Of a stretch of DNA of 60,189 nucleotides, positions 8,933 through 19,000 are shown one piece after another. The position numbers were made by a program, and so were the translations under genes. A model generated the notes under the pieces. That model was not told the origin of the DNA. It did not search any database and worked only from the letters and a program-made list of their open reading frames with translations. How positions within the stretch are numbered: position 1 is the first letter of the stretch; each line of letters starts with the position of its first letter. The DNA comes from Methanobacteriota archaeon (GTDB taxonomy: Archaea > Halobacteriota > Methanosarcinia > Methanosarcinales > Methanosarcinaceae): NCBI GenBank assembly GCA_030054735.1, contig JASGVX010000037.1, forward strand, positions 1 to 60,189, read 5' to 3'.

Positions 8933-9349
8933 TTATTTCTTGATGAACTGTTCTTTTCTGCTTGCTGTCTTATAACTCCGGCTGCTAATATGCTTCTCAA
9001 CTTCTTCAGAAGAGTTCATGAAAGCAGAGATGTATTCCAGAAGGACAACCCTGCTGCCGGAGATATAATGCCTCAACATACTTTGGGCTGTAAGCTTATC
9101 CACCTGTTCAAGGGAAATAATTGCAAGGTACATAAGAAGCCGGATGAAGAATACAAGATGGAGCACAAACATTTTGACCCAGGGACTATCTGAACTGATA
9201 GCCATCCCGCAGATCCAGTTGCATAGCTTGAGAGAATAAGAGAGTAACCTGAGTTTATATAAGTGAAAAAACAGAGCCAGAACCACAAAAAGAAACACAA
9301 TTCCGGCTAATGAATTCATTTCCTGCGCTGCTAAGTCCATATGGGTCAC
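8933..9349 (-). CDS. Hypothetical membrane protein
   Basis: The 138-residue ORF has one long hydrophobic segment near the N-terminus (LAGIVFLFVVLALFFHLY) and a second hydrophobic region at about 55-85 (MFVLHLVFFIRLLMYLAII). A charged, Ser/Lys/Arg-rich tail follows. The start could be the GTG at 9349 or the ATG at 9340; no strong ribosome-binding site is visible. I recognise no family. Its hydrophobic pattern supports coding, but the weak start and AT-rich surroundings leave doubt. Confidence 0.45.
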   Translation of the reverse strand: MTHMDLAAQEMNSLAGIVFLFVVLALFFHLYKLRLLSYSLKLCNWICGMAISSDSPWVKMFVLHLVFFIRLLMYLAIISLEQVDKLTAQSMLRHYISGSRVVLLEYISAFMNSSEEVEKHISSRSYKTASRKEQFIKK

Positions 9350-9994
9350 TTATTCTACCTTTTAATCTTATTTGAAGATACCTATTTTTCAGAAAACAAC
9401 ACATTCCAGAAAAATGTAATTTTTCCTCATCTGCTTCTTTGTTAGATTTAAATTCCAAAATAAAAATCTGATGCTGGGAGAAACTAAGGATTAAAATAAA
9501 TCAAACAGTGTTAGGAAAAAATCATAGTATGATTCTGAACAGGAACTGGAGCAAAGATAGAAAAATAGCATATTATAGCTGTTATCCCACATTCCGCAGT
9601 ATTTTTTTTAAAAATAATGTATTTCCTGATAACGTTTTTGAAAGAAATCAAATTAATTTGGACCTTTAATAGAACCTGGTGAAAATTGACTGATATCTTT
9701 TTTGGTCTTTATGATACAGCAGATAACTGCTTTACATCCTGTATAAAAGTCCAAGAAACCACGTTTTATTGGAAATCGATAGCATTAAAATGTAAATATG
9801 AGAAAATTTACTGCGGGAAGTGGGCGTTATTATTCGTTTTTTGCTTTATTATGCCAATTTATCAAATATTATACAACTAGTATCTCTAAATACAATCTAA
9901 ATAATATTAGTTCAATGAGATAACTATTTATAATAAGTGTAAGTACTTTCTATTAACGTACAATCAAAAAAGAACCTAACAGTGGGGGTAAAAG
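9350..9994. other. Spacer with a single-copy relative of the interrupted repeat
   Basis: Positions 9633-9696 carry the uninterrupted version of the repeat split by two MITEs at 127-463. The end of the spacer is the promoter of the DUF1699 gene, with a TATA-like TTATAATA near 9930. Nothing else is recognised. Confidence 0.6.
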
Positions 9995-10402
9995 ATGAGA
10001 ATAAGAGTAGTTAGTGAAAGAGAAGAGATTTTTAGACTTAATCCGAATGAGCGTATTGTTCACCTGGCCTTCAGACCTTCAAACAAGGACATCTTTGGGC
10101 TTGTCGAAACATGTCCTAAGATCGAGGTAATTCAGTTACCTAAATCTTATATGGCTACTATCTCAAAGTCCATAGAAATGTTCCTTCAGATGCAGAGGAT
10201 CCAGCTCCTCGAAGGAGATGTCTGGGGGCACAGAAAAGATATAAACGAATACTATGCAATTCCATCCTCAGTGATTGAAAAAATTAAGGAAATGAAAATA
10301 GAAGGTAAAAGCTCTGAGGAGATTGAGAAAAAGATTTCAAGGGAGAGCAAGTTGAACCCTGGAATGGTCGCTTATATCATGACAAAAGAAACTCTGGTCT
10401 GA
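9995..10402 (+). CDS. DUF1699 family protein
   Basis: The 135-residue soluble protein resembles the DUF1699 family, which I associate mainly with Methanosarcinales. The conserved start MRIRVVSEREEIFRLNPNER is followed by LAFRPSNKDIFGLVETCPKI. The C-terminal third (SVIEKIKEMKIEGKSSEEIEKKISRE) is helical. The function is unknown. GGGGGT lies about six bases before the ATG. The last 15 codons and the following 3' region have been duplicated in tandem (10357-10679). Confidence 0.8.
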   Translation: MRIRVVSEREEIFRLNPNERIVHLAFRPSNKDIFGLVETCPKIEVIQLPKSYMATISKSIEMFLQMQRIQLLEGDVWGHRKDINEYYAIPSSVIEKIKEMKIEGKSSEEIEKKISRESKLNPGMVAYIMTKETLV

Positions 10403-10679
10403 AATCAAACATAAAAAAAATGTCGTAGGTGTTTTACTGGAGATTAGATTAGAAAGAATTGGGTTGAGGCTTTCGTTATCTAATCTCCAACTTAAATCTT
10501 GAAACTTATCACTATTTTCCCTGGAATGTTCGCTTATATAATGACAAAAGAAACTCTGGTCTGAAATCAAACATAAAAAATTGTCGTAGGTGTTTTACTG
10601 GAGATTAGATTAGAAAGAATTGGGTTGAGGCTTTCGTTATCTAATCTCCAACTTAAATCTTGAAACTTATCACTATTTT
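10357..10679 (+). repeat. Tandem duplication of the DUF1699 gene 3' end
   Basis: Unit 1 (10357-10518) covers the last 15 codons of the gene plus its 3' untranslated region. Unit 2 (10519-10679) repeats it with only a few differences and ends the same reading frame with the same residues (AYIMTKETLV, then TGA). Unit 2 has no start codon context of its own, so it is a dead 3' copy with a duplicated terminator hairpin. Confidence 0.9.
10439..10488 (+). terminator. Long hairpin after the DUF1699 gene (copy 1)
   Basis: The arms GGAGATTAGAT and ATCTAATCTCC are perfectly complementary, and an inner GAAAG/CTTTC extends the stem. The same hairpin recurs at 10600-10649. It probably defines or protects the mRNA 3' end, although there is no long U-run directly after it. 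Confidence 0.55.
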
Positions 10680-10719
10680 TTTGAGACTCTTTATTCACTT
10701 GTGGATTTTTTGATTAATT

Positions 10720-11060
10720 GTAACTGAGCCTTTACCAAATTCTTAATAATACTTTAAATGTAAAAAAATTGCTTAAAATTGCTTATTTTGTCACAAAATT
10801 ATATTTAGTGCCCTTAAAATTGAACAACAAAATGCCGCTGAATACGGAATCCCGTATAAATGACCTAATTAATGATGTATATGCTTTAAAAATTAGCATT
10901 TGGTACAATCTTTTTTAATAAATCTCATGAAATTATAAATATTAATTATGTGTTAAAAATTTAAATAGAATTTTTTTCTATTTAATAAGAGGAAAAATGA
11001 TCATAATTATAATTAAAGATGTAATATCATACTAAATTGCTTTTAAATCATCTTAAATAA
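10720..11060 (+). repeat. Truncated copy of the 40158-40848 element
   Basis: From the sequence TGAGCCTTTACCAAA onward, some 340 bases match the interior of the element at 40158-40848 at high identity, but here both inverted-repeat ends are missing. It lacks the 116-bp insertion found in the other copy, so it serves as the empty-site reference. There is no coding capacity. Confidence 0.8.
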
Positions 11061-11079
11061 CATTTTACCCTCTCCAATT

Positions 11080-11232
11080 CCTTTCTTTCCTTCGAAAGTA
11101 AAAGTCTCATTTACCATTACAAAAGCTGTATTTCCTCCTCCTTAATAGGTACCAGACGATGCCTCATTCATTTCGTCCCATATTTTGAGGCAGGTTTCTT
11201 AAATTGTTGAGCGTCGCACCGGCGTAAAATTG
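11080..11232 (-). pseudogene. Relic of TPR and nitrilase coding sequence
   Basis: Reading past the TAG at 11235-11233, the same frame continues QFYAGATLNNLRNLPQNMGR to a TGA near 11165, matching the TPR unit. Beyond this, MRHRLVPI and then, after a small deletion and frame change, GGGNTAFVMVNETFTFEG match MRHRLVPI and GGGNTAFVMANGIFTVDG of the nitrilase domain of the neighbour at 12796. This shows that the 437-residue TPR gene once continued into a nitrilase domain. Confidence 0.8.
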
Positions 11233-12546
11233 CTAGCATCCGTTTTCGGGTTCGTTTTTGAGGATTTTTTCTCTCATATCGAGTGATTTTTCGTACTTAT
11301 TTTTCGCATCATCACTGTGTCCCATATCAGAAAGTAAGGCTCCTAAATTGTTGAGCGTCATTGCTAGATCTGATTGGTAGGCTACATTTTCAGGGTCGTT
11401 TTCGAGGAGTTTTTCATAAATTTCTAGTGATTTTTCGTACCTGTTTTTCGCATCTTCAATGCGCCCCATATCAGAAAGCAAGGTTCCTAAATTGTTGAGC
11501 GTCATTGCTAGATCTGATTGGTAGGTTACATTTTCGGGTTCGTTTTCGAGGAGTTTTTTTCTAATTATGAGTGATTTTTCGTACTTGTTTTTCGCATCTT
11601 CACTGCGCCCCATAGTTTTAAGCAAATTTCCTAAATTGTTGAGTGTTCCCCCTAGATCTGATTGGTAGCTTAAATTTTCGGGTTCGTTTTCGAAGAGTTT
11701 TTTTCTAATTTCAAGTGCTTTTTCGTACTTGTTTTTCGCATCTTCAAAACGTCCCATATAAAAAAGCAAGACTCCTAAATTGTTGAGTGTTCCCCCTACA
11801 CATGACTGGTATGTTGTATCTTCGGGATCATTTTCGAGGAGTATTTCATAAATTTCTAGTGTTTTTTCGTACCTGTTTTTCGCGTCTTCAAAGCACCCCA
11901 CATCAGAAAGCAAGGCTCCTAAATTGTTGAGCGTCATTGCTAGATCTGATTGGTAGCTTAAATTTTCGGGTTCGCTTTCAAGGAGTATTTCATAAATTTC
12001 GAGAGCTTTTTCGTACTTGCTTTTCGCCTCTTCATTGCGCCCTATAGTTTTAAGCAAGTTTCCTATATTGTTGAATATCATTGCTAGATCTGATTGGTAG
12101 CTTAAATTTTCGGGTTCGCTTTCGAGGAGTTTTTTTCTCATTTCGAGTACTTTTTCGTACCTGTTTATCGCATCTTCACTGCGCCCCAGAGTATTAAGTA
12201 AGGTTCCTAAATTGTTGAACGTCATTGCTACGTAAGATTGGTAGCTTACATTTTCTGGGTCGTTTTCGAGAAGTCTTTGAGAGATTAATAGAGACAGCTC
12301 GTAGAAATTTTGTGCTTGAGAAAAACGTCCTACATTGAACAAGAAGTTTCCAAGATTAAAGACAAGGCCAAAGTTCATTTGGAGCTTTCTCTGGAAAAAT
12401 TCATTTTCCGGGTCTTCTAAGAGTAGCTTTGCGACCTCTTCGGCTTTTTGAAGAGGTTCTTGTGCTTTTTTGTATTGCCCCTTTTCTATTAAGTGTATGC
12501 TTTTTTGAAAGTATCTTTCAGCAGAATCACGCAAACGTCTAGACAT
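11233..12546 (-). CDS. TPR protein, truncated paralogue of the TPR-nitrilase
   Basis: The protein has 437 residues, starting MSRRLRDSAERYFQKS like its neighbour. After a helical N-terminal part come seven nearly identical 48-residue units (LLENDPENVSYQSDLAMTLNNLG... pattern) and a partial eighth, built of 144-bp DNA repeats. TPR arrays are protein-binding scaffolds. The frame ends in TAG exactly where the repeat consensus has Tyr, and relics of further TPR and nitrilase sequence follow. It is therefore a truncated copy, or a TAG read-through gene if pyrrolysine is inserted. The promoter region is duplicated in front of the paralogue. Confidence 0.75.
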   Translation of the reverse strand: MSRRLRDSAERYFQKSIHLIEKGQYKKAQEPLQKAEEVAKLLLEDPENEFFQRKLQMNFGLVFNLGNFLFNVGRFSQAQNFYELSLLISQRLLENDPENVSYQSYVAMTFNNLGTLLNTLGRSEDAINRYEKVLEMRKKLLESEPENLSYQSDLAMIFNNIGNLLKTIGRNEEAKSKYEKALEIYEILLESEPENLSYQSDLAMTLNNLGALLSDVGCFEDAKNRYEKTLEIYEILLENDPEDTTYQSCVGGTLNNLGVLLFYMGRFEDAKNKYEKALEIRKKLFENEPENLSYQSDLGGTLNNLGNLLKTMGRSEDAKNKYEKSLIIRKKLLENEPENVTYQSDLAMTLNNLGTLLSDMGRIEDAKNRYEKSLEIYEKLLENDPENVAYQSDLAMTLNNLGALLSDMGHSDDAKNKYEKSLDMREKILKNEPENGC

Positions 12547-12785
12547 AGAAAAGAAATCAACCCTTGATAGCTTAAATATTTCGATTTTTACGCTTCTATT
12601 ATCTCAAAAATTCGAAAATAAGAATTATTCACCTGCTTTCTTGAACCAGGGAAAAAAACTTCAAATACAAGGAAATATTTTTGAAAATAGCTTATTAGAC
12701 TGCGATGAGTAAAATTCAAACCTTCTCAATCTTTTCCCGCCTGAAAACAATTTCTTTCTTTAGCTTCTGATCTCCGGGGTCTTTT
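12547..12785 (-). repeat. Duplicated 5' region, copy 1
   Basis: About 235 bases upstream of the 437-residue TPR gene are repeated almost base for base upstream of the TPR-nitrilase gene (15736-15970). They should carry the promoter of each gene. This copy also overlaps the 3' flank of the neighbouring gene. Confidence 0.85.
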
Positions 12786-12795
12786 TTCTCATAAT

Positions 12796-15735
12796 TTATT
12801 TTGAGGGGATCAGGATAGAGCAGCACCTTTTCTTCATCTGATCTAATTTAAGGTTTTCAATGTTCTGGATATGTTTATTCATAAGTGGAGAATATTGTTC
12901 AATTAGAGATTTTTTCTTACCTTTATCCGCATCTTCGTCATTTTTCAGATCTCTTCGATTTTTTTCAAGAAGCTCTCTTAATTCTTCTCTATTCTCACAG
13001 GAATTTATTTTATTTATTAGTTTGATGAAATCTGCCCCATTTCCTTCAGGGTTATTAAGTATTTCAGTTTCTTCAAAAATATGGATGAGTTTCGTCCTGA
13101 TTGGTACTTGTCCTACCTGGCTTTCCCAGGCAGGGAAAAAGTCAGTGTTTATAGAAGCTAAAAACACAACTTGCTCCATTGCTCCCCCCACAGGAGAGAT
13201 AATGCCTTCTTCTTCTAGCGTTTTTGAGTGCTTGTCCAGTGTTAAGGCAATCCCCGTAGACCCTCCCTGAATTTTTTTCTCTCCATCTACAGTAAAAATC
13301 CCATTTGCCATTACAAAAGCTGTATTTCCTCCTCCCAGAGGACGATTAATATCAGTCAAAGCCATATCATAGAAGCTTCGAGGCTTCGGATTTGTCTGTG
13401 GAACAAGAATAACATTACAAATAGGTACCAGACGATGCCTCATCTCAGTATTTATGAATTCATAACAGATCATAACACCGATATTGAGTTTTTCCCGGAA
13501 TTTGAAAATATGGTTAATTTTTCCTGGTTCCATTCCTTCTTCAAAGAATACTGGTTCTTCTATCCTTGCTCCTAAGTGTTTCTCATTATGCACTATCTTT
13601 GATGAAGGAATGACAACAGGCGAAATATTTTTCAGTAAATCTTCCTCTTCAAACTTGCGGGCGAATAACTTCTCATATTTTTTGAGATTTTCATCGACAA
13701 CATAGTGACTTCCTGCCACAACAATAATATTATTGTCATCCGCGAATTGTTGTATCTCTTCAAGATAATCAAATGGGATAGAAAATTCAGGGAAAACAAT
13801 GATGTCGGTTTTTCCTTTTAAAGCTTCAAGGACTGTTATTACTTTTCGATGGTATGCCTCATCAGTCTTAATTATCACGACTGAATTTTCATTATATCCA
13901 TGATATTTGAGTTGAACTGCCGCAATCCGTAAATTTCCATCAATGCAACACTTGTCGCAACAGTCGTGAAGCAGAATTCTAGTTCTGACGTCACGGTTTA
14001 TGCTTTCAAAATAGTCAATTGACCTCATGACCGGTTTCTTATGTCCCGAGGTTGTGAACGTTATTTCATCCTCTCCTTTTGGGAAGTAACCAGCTTTGAG
14101 ATAGTCTATTTCGAGCAGGTTTCTCTTTGTTTCTTCTTTGCTGAGAGCTCTGTTATATATAATCTTATTACCTGCTTTAACTGTTAATTTCCCTTTTACT
14201 TTTTCGGGATCATCAAATTTAACCTTGAGTTTCCAGTTTTCATAAATTAAGTTTGGGCTGAAAGGCTCTTCAAAATAATCTTTTATCTTCTCATTAATAT
14301 GCCCAAAAATGTTTTCAAGTGCCTTGTATTCTATTATACTTATTCTTTCATCCAGTTTCTTCAGGAGCTCTTTGCGCGTCATTTTGTCTTTTTCTTCAAA
14401 AATCTGAGGAATATTCTCAAAAGAAACCATTATATTGGGGTTGATATCTTCAGGAAGATTTTCAATAACCTTCCTAACCAGTTCTTTCAGTTTTGGAACA
14501 TCAATTTCTTCAAGTTCAGTAATATCTTCAAGAATATTAAGCAGTCCTGTATAAACACAGAAGCACACATTTGCCCTGTCATAGGTTTCTTTTGCACTCT
14601 TGAACTGTTCCACAGCCTGCCTGAGAAGTTCCAGTTCAGGCTCTCTGGAAGCAAGAGCCTCATTGACAAGTTTTCTTCCCCTTAGATAGCAGGCGGCAGA
14701 AGAACATAATCTCGAAATTGTTTCATTTTCTTCTATTTCCTCTAGCTTTTCGACCGCCTGGAGGGCTTTTTCGTACTCTTCCGCTCTCTTCTCAGGATTA
14801 TTTTCTAGCTTAACAAGCATCATTAAAAAATCGATATATGCACTCAACCCGGCTTCAGTAACTAACTTTCTCTCGTGATTTAGCTCATACTCAACAAAAA
14901 ATTCTCGGTTTTTTTTGCATAGTTGAAATATATCTCTCAGGTAATTCATTTGATCGAAAGGATTAGTTTCTTCTTCCGCCTGTTCTGAATTTAATTCTAT
15001 AAGCCTGATTATTGACTCTGACTTTCGACCTATGGTCAGATACTGCATGGGTTCCGTATAGATTTCGAGTGTTTTTTCGTACCTGTTTTTCGCATCTTCA
15101 ATGCGTCCCATATTCCAAAACAATAATCCTAAATTGTTGAGCGTCATTGCTACGTAAGATTGGTAGGCAACATTTTCAGGGTCGTTTTCGAGGAGTTTTT
15201 TTCTCATTTCGAGTGCTTTTTCGTACCTGTTTTTCGCATCTTCAATGCGCCCCATATTCCAAAGCAAGGCTCCTAAATCATTGAACATTGCTCCGGTATA
15301 GTATTGTAAAAAATTATCTTGAGGGAAAAATTGTAGAAGTTTTAGAGAGATATCAAGTCCGGTTTCATATGCTTTTTTTGCTTGAGGAAATCTTCCTGCA
15401 TTATAGTAAGAGTAACCAACAGTGCCGATGTTGTTCAGGTTCATTTGAAGGCTTTGCTGAAAAATTTCGTTTTCAGGGTCTTTTGAGAGAAAGTCTACAA
15501 GAAAGTTTGAAGCAACTATGCAAACTCTCAGTGCCTCATCAAGAACGCCGAGAGATAGCAGCAACTCCCCTTTTATGCTCATTATAGGAAGGAGAACATC
15601 AGATGCTTCTGCCTTCTGTGCGGTCTCCTCGGCTATTAAAAGAGATTTTAAGGCTTCTTCTGTTTTACCTTTTTGCTTTAGGGATAAGGCTTTTTTACAA
15701 TATCTTTTAGCAGAATCTCGCAAACGTCTAGACAT
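12796..15735 (-). CDS. TPR-nitrilase (carbon-nitrogen hydrolase) fusion protein
   Basis: The 979-residue protein starts with TPR-like helices; residues about 130-230 contain two of the 48-residue units seen in its paralogue. A long helical middle (about 230-480) and a beta-rich segment (about 490-600) follow. The C-terminal part, about 620-910, is a nitrilase-superfamily domain. Its three catalytic positions are visible: Glu in FPEFSIP, Lys in NEKHLG, and Cys in GVMICYEF. Such enzymes cleave or form non-peptide C-N bonds in amides or nitriles. The substrate is unknown. An HDCCDKCC cysteine cluster precedes the domain. No signal peptide or membrane segment is seen, so it should be cytoplasmic. 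TPR fusion suggests regulation by a partner protein. Confidence 0.85.
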   Translation of the reverse strand: MSRRLRDSAKRYCKKALSLKQKGKTEEALKSLLIAEETAQKAEASDVLLPIMSIKGELLLSLGVLDEALRVCIVASNFLVDFLSKDPENEIFQQSLQMNLNNIGTVGYSYYNAGRFPQAKKAYETGLDISLKLLQFFPQDNFLQYYTGAMFNDLGALLWNMGRIEDAKNRYEKALEMRKKLLENDPENVAYQSYVAMTLNNLGLLFWNMGRIEDAKNRYEKTLEIYTEPMQYLTIGRKSESIIRLIELNSEQAEEETNPFDQMNYLRDIFQLCKKNREFFVEYELNHERKLVTEAGLSAYIDFLMMLVKLENNPEKRAEEYEKALQAVEKLEEIEENETISRLCSSAACYLRGRKLVNEALASREPELELLRQAVEQFKSAKETYDRANVCFCVYTGLLNILEDITELEEIDVPKLKELVRKVIENLPEDINPNIMVSFENIPQIFEEKDKMTRKELLKKLDERISIIEYKALENIFGHINEKIKDYFEEPFSPNLIYENWKLKVKFDDPEKVKGKLTVKAGNKIIYNRALSKEETKRNLLEIDYLKAGYFPKGEDEITFTTSGHKKPVMRSIDYFESINRDVRTRILLHDCCDKCCIDGNLRIAAVQLKYHGYNENSVVIIKTDEAYHRKVITVLEALKGKTDIIVFPEFSIPFDYLEEIQQFADDNNIIVVAGSHYVVDENLKKYEKLFARKFEEEDLLKNISPVVIPSSKIVHNEKHLGARIEEPVFFEEGMEPGKINHIFKFREKLNIGVMICYEFINTEMRHRLVPICNVILVPQTNPKPRSFYDMALTDINRPLGGGNTAFVMANGIFTVDGEKKIQGGSTGIALTLDKHSKTLEEEGIISPVGGAMEQVVFLASINTDFFPAWESQVGQVPIRTKLIHIFEETEILNNPEGNGADFIKLINKINSCENREELRELLEKNRRDLKNDEDADKGKKKSLIEQYSPLMNKHIQNIENLKLDQMKKRCCSILIPSK

Positions 15736-15970
15736 AGAAAAGAAATCAACCCATGATAGCTTAAATATTTCGTTTTTTACGCTTCTATTATCGCAAAAAT
15801 TCGAAAATAAGAATTATTCACCTGCTTTCTTGAACCCAGGAAAAAAACTTCAAATACAAGGAAATATTTTTGAAAATAGCTTATTAGACTGCGATGAGTA
15901 AAATTTAAACCTTCTCAATCTTTTCCCGCCTGAAAACAATTTCTTTTTTGGGTTCCTGATCTCCGGGGTC
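15736..15970 (-). repeat. Duplicated 5' region, copy 2
   Basis: This is the partner of 12547-12785. The two differ by only a few substitutions and single-base indels, whereas the coding regions differ far more. This indicates recent duplication or gene conversion of the promoter segment. Confidence 0.85.
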
Positions 15971-16020
15971 TTTAATTAGACATAAAAAAATTAACATAAA
16001 AAGTTAACCTTTCTCTTCGC

Positions 16021-19000
16021 TTACTCCACAAAATAAATCATCTCATTTGGGGTGCGGGTCAGTTCATTATTTTCTATCCCGGACTGAATAAGTTTTTCTA
16101 TCCTATCCCAGGCGTTTTTACGGGTTGTCCTGATCCCCAGCACCCTTGAGGCCTGGATAATCAGGTCTTCCATAGGGGTTGAGTACTGGTTGCTAAGGAC
16201 GAAACGGACAGCCTCGTTAATCTCTTCATCGCAGATCCATTCAATCTTTGGATATGACTCAGCATCCCGTCTGCGCAGAAGATCTTCCGGTCCTGAGAGA
16301 GGCCAGCAAAAATCGCCTCTTACCTGAATTTTTCCCAAACTTTCGGACGATGCTATTGAGTCAAGTATCCTCTGTTTGATTTTGCTGAGCATGCGAGGAA
16401 TCCCTGCATGAGTCTTTATCCTCTGGAGTATTTCCTCAGAATGAATGGGACCTTCAAAATCCACAATTCTTACAATTGCTTCCTCAAGCTGCGAGTCAGA
16501 GATTTCAGAAAGGTCTGCTGACTGCGGGAGTCCGGAAGAAGGGCAGACTCTGTAGAGGGGCACAAGGGCCTCAAGGGATTTTCCTTTTCCGGAGCCGGAT
16601 TTTACTCCGTTCTGTACATCACTCACGTTTTCAGTTTCAGGCTTTACTTCAGGCTCATAACCCAGGTCAGGATGATCATCATCTTCAGGGTCTTCAGGTT
16701 CAAAGTAGCCTCCGGAGCCGTAAATATAAGCAAATTCATTAATTCTCCTGCCTTTTTTCTTTTCCGGCCCTGCACTGAAATCTATTTCAGGGTAAGCCTG
16801 GAAAAAGTTCATTTTTTCGGGTTCAGGCTCAGGAACCGGGTTCGATTCTTTCTCAATATCTGTTTCGGAACCCGAACGCGGGTCAACATTGAATTTAAGA
16901 AGTTTTGTTTGTTTTGCTCTTCTGGCAGGTCTATTTCTGGAGTTTTCGTCAGCCAGTCTCTCCATTGACTCGGCTTTCAAAGCCATTTCGGGAAGGAAAT
17001 CCCCACCTGAAGAGGTTGAAAGCCCTTCCTCCTGGCCGGAAAAGATACTCAGATAAGGTTCTTCATCTCCTGCTTCGTATTCCTCAATATCTTTCTCTTC
17101 CTCGTCATATTCCTCTTCATATGCTTCTTCTACCTCCTCTCCGTCCGTCGCTCCAAAAAGAACATTTGAGAATCCTTTCTGTTTAGACGAAGATACAACC
17201 TGGATATTCCTTCCGGATGAATTTCCCAAAATCTTTTCTGAAAGAATATCTGGCCCGGAGGAAGTTTTCATCGGGGTTGCGGTCTCGAAGGGCTTTACTT
17301 CAGGTTCAGTAGAGGAATCGCCCTCAGGCAAAATCAAGCTGGCAGCAGGGCCGGCATTAATCTCATAAGCTTTTGAGGATTTTGCCCATTCAGAGGGCTC
17401 TTTTATACTTACAACTTCAGGTTCAGGTTCTGACTTCGCCTGCTGTTTTGCCTGCTCAACAGCTGCCTTAACGGCTTCAAGCAGTTTTTTCCTGCACTCT
17501 TTCGGATGGAGGTACCAGTCCGTAGACCAGACCCTGTATATATTCCAGCCCAGACCTTCGAGTACCTGCTGGCGCAGGCGGTCGCGGTCCCTTGCAACAG
17601 GGGAGGAGTGGTAGTCCACTCCATCGCACTCGATTCCGAGAACATACCTGCCCGGCTGGAGGGGGTCAGGGACCGCAAGGTCGAGCCTGTATCCCGCACA
17701 CCCGATCTGCCTGTGGACCATACACCCGTTTTCAGTAAGGAAGTCCGCAACTGCTTCTTCGAAAGGAGAATCAAGGTCCTGCCTTCCACACGACTGAGGA
17801 AGCGTTCCGCTCTCTGCAAACTCAAGGAAGACTTTGAGGGCTTTGAGCCCGAAAGATGAATTTTCATCAAGGGGCAGGTCTCTTGAAGTGAAGTTTGAAA
17901 AAACAACACATTTTTCCCTTGCCCTTGTTATAAGTACATTTAGACGCCTTTCTCCCCCTTCACGGTTAAGAGGGCCGAAGTTAAGGGAAAGTTTCCTGTT
18001 TTTATCAAAACCGTAACCCACGCTGAGCAGAATTACATCTCTTTCGTCACCCTGGATGGTTTCAAGGTTCTTTACAAAGAAATGCTCACCCCTCTCGTTT
18101 CCTGAGTTCAGTTCAACACCGGGATTTACTTTCAGGAGGGCTTCGATCTCTTCCTGGATAGCCTCCTGCTGTTTAATATTAAAAGTGCCAACCCCAAGGC
18201 TCTTTCCCGGATACTTCTGGAAATGTTCAAACACTGCCCTTGCAACAGCTCTTGCTTCTATCCTGTTTGCACCAGTCCTGCCCCTGTCATAAGCAGCGTC
18301 AGGGAGGTGAACGCACTTCAACCCAAGGCTTTCATCTTTCTGCATAGGGGACGGGTAAACGTAAAGGCGGTTGTCATAAAATTCCTGGTTTGAGATTGCG
18401 ATAAGAGACTCATGCCTGCTCCTGTAATGCCAGCGCAGGGTCTTTACAGGGAAACCGCGCTTGCAGACGTTCAGGATGCTTTCCATGTCCCCTGCTGGAG
18501 TGTAATCATCAGGTTCAGTCTCATGAGAATCGAGAATAATATCGAAGAAGTTGGTTGGAGGAAGCTGTTTTGAGTCTCCCATTACAACCACCTGCTTTCC
18601 ACGCAGGAGTGCACCGACAGCATCTTCAGGCCTGACCTGACTTGCCTCGTCAAAGATGATAACATCGAACCTTGTGCTCCTGGGGTCAAGGTACTGCGCA
18701 ATGGAAAGCGGGCTCATTAGGAAACAGGGTTTTATTTTCTGTATGAGGCCCCCTGCCTTTTTCATAAGGGTACGGATAGGCATATGCCCGCGTTTGCGGT
18801 TGAATTCATTGAGCAAAATTCCGGCTTCTGAAGCCCTCGATGCTCCTGAGGTCAGCTTTGGGCTGTCCTGATAAGCAGTAGAGACAATCCTCTGCCTGTT
18901 TTCAAGCAGAACTTTTTTGTCAAGCTCGATAAACTTGCTTATCTTGCCTTCATGCAGTTCCCGGATAAAAGAAGACAGTTCAGGCTTTTCCCTGAAAGCC

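Noticed and set aside
9686-9880. 64-codon plus-strand ORF
   Set aside because: Its start lies inside the repeat shared with position 440-463, there is no ribosome-binding site, and the protein looks like nothing known.
11233-12546. 144-bp periodic repeats considered as a CRISPR-like or satellite array
   Set aside because: The period is a multiple of three, the frame is open throughout, and the repeats encode regular 48-residue TPR units.
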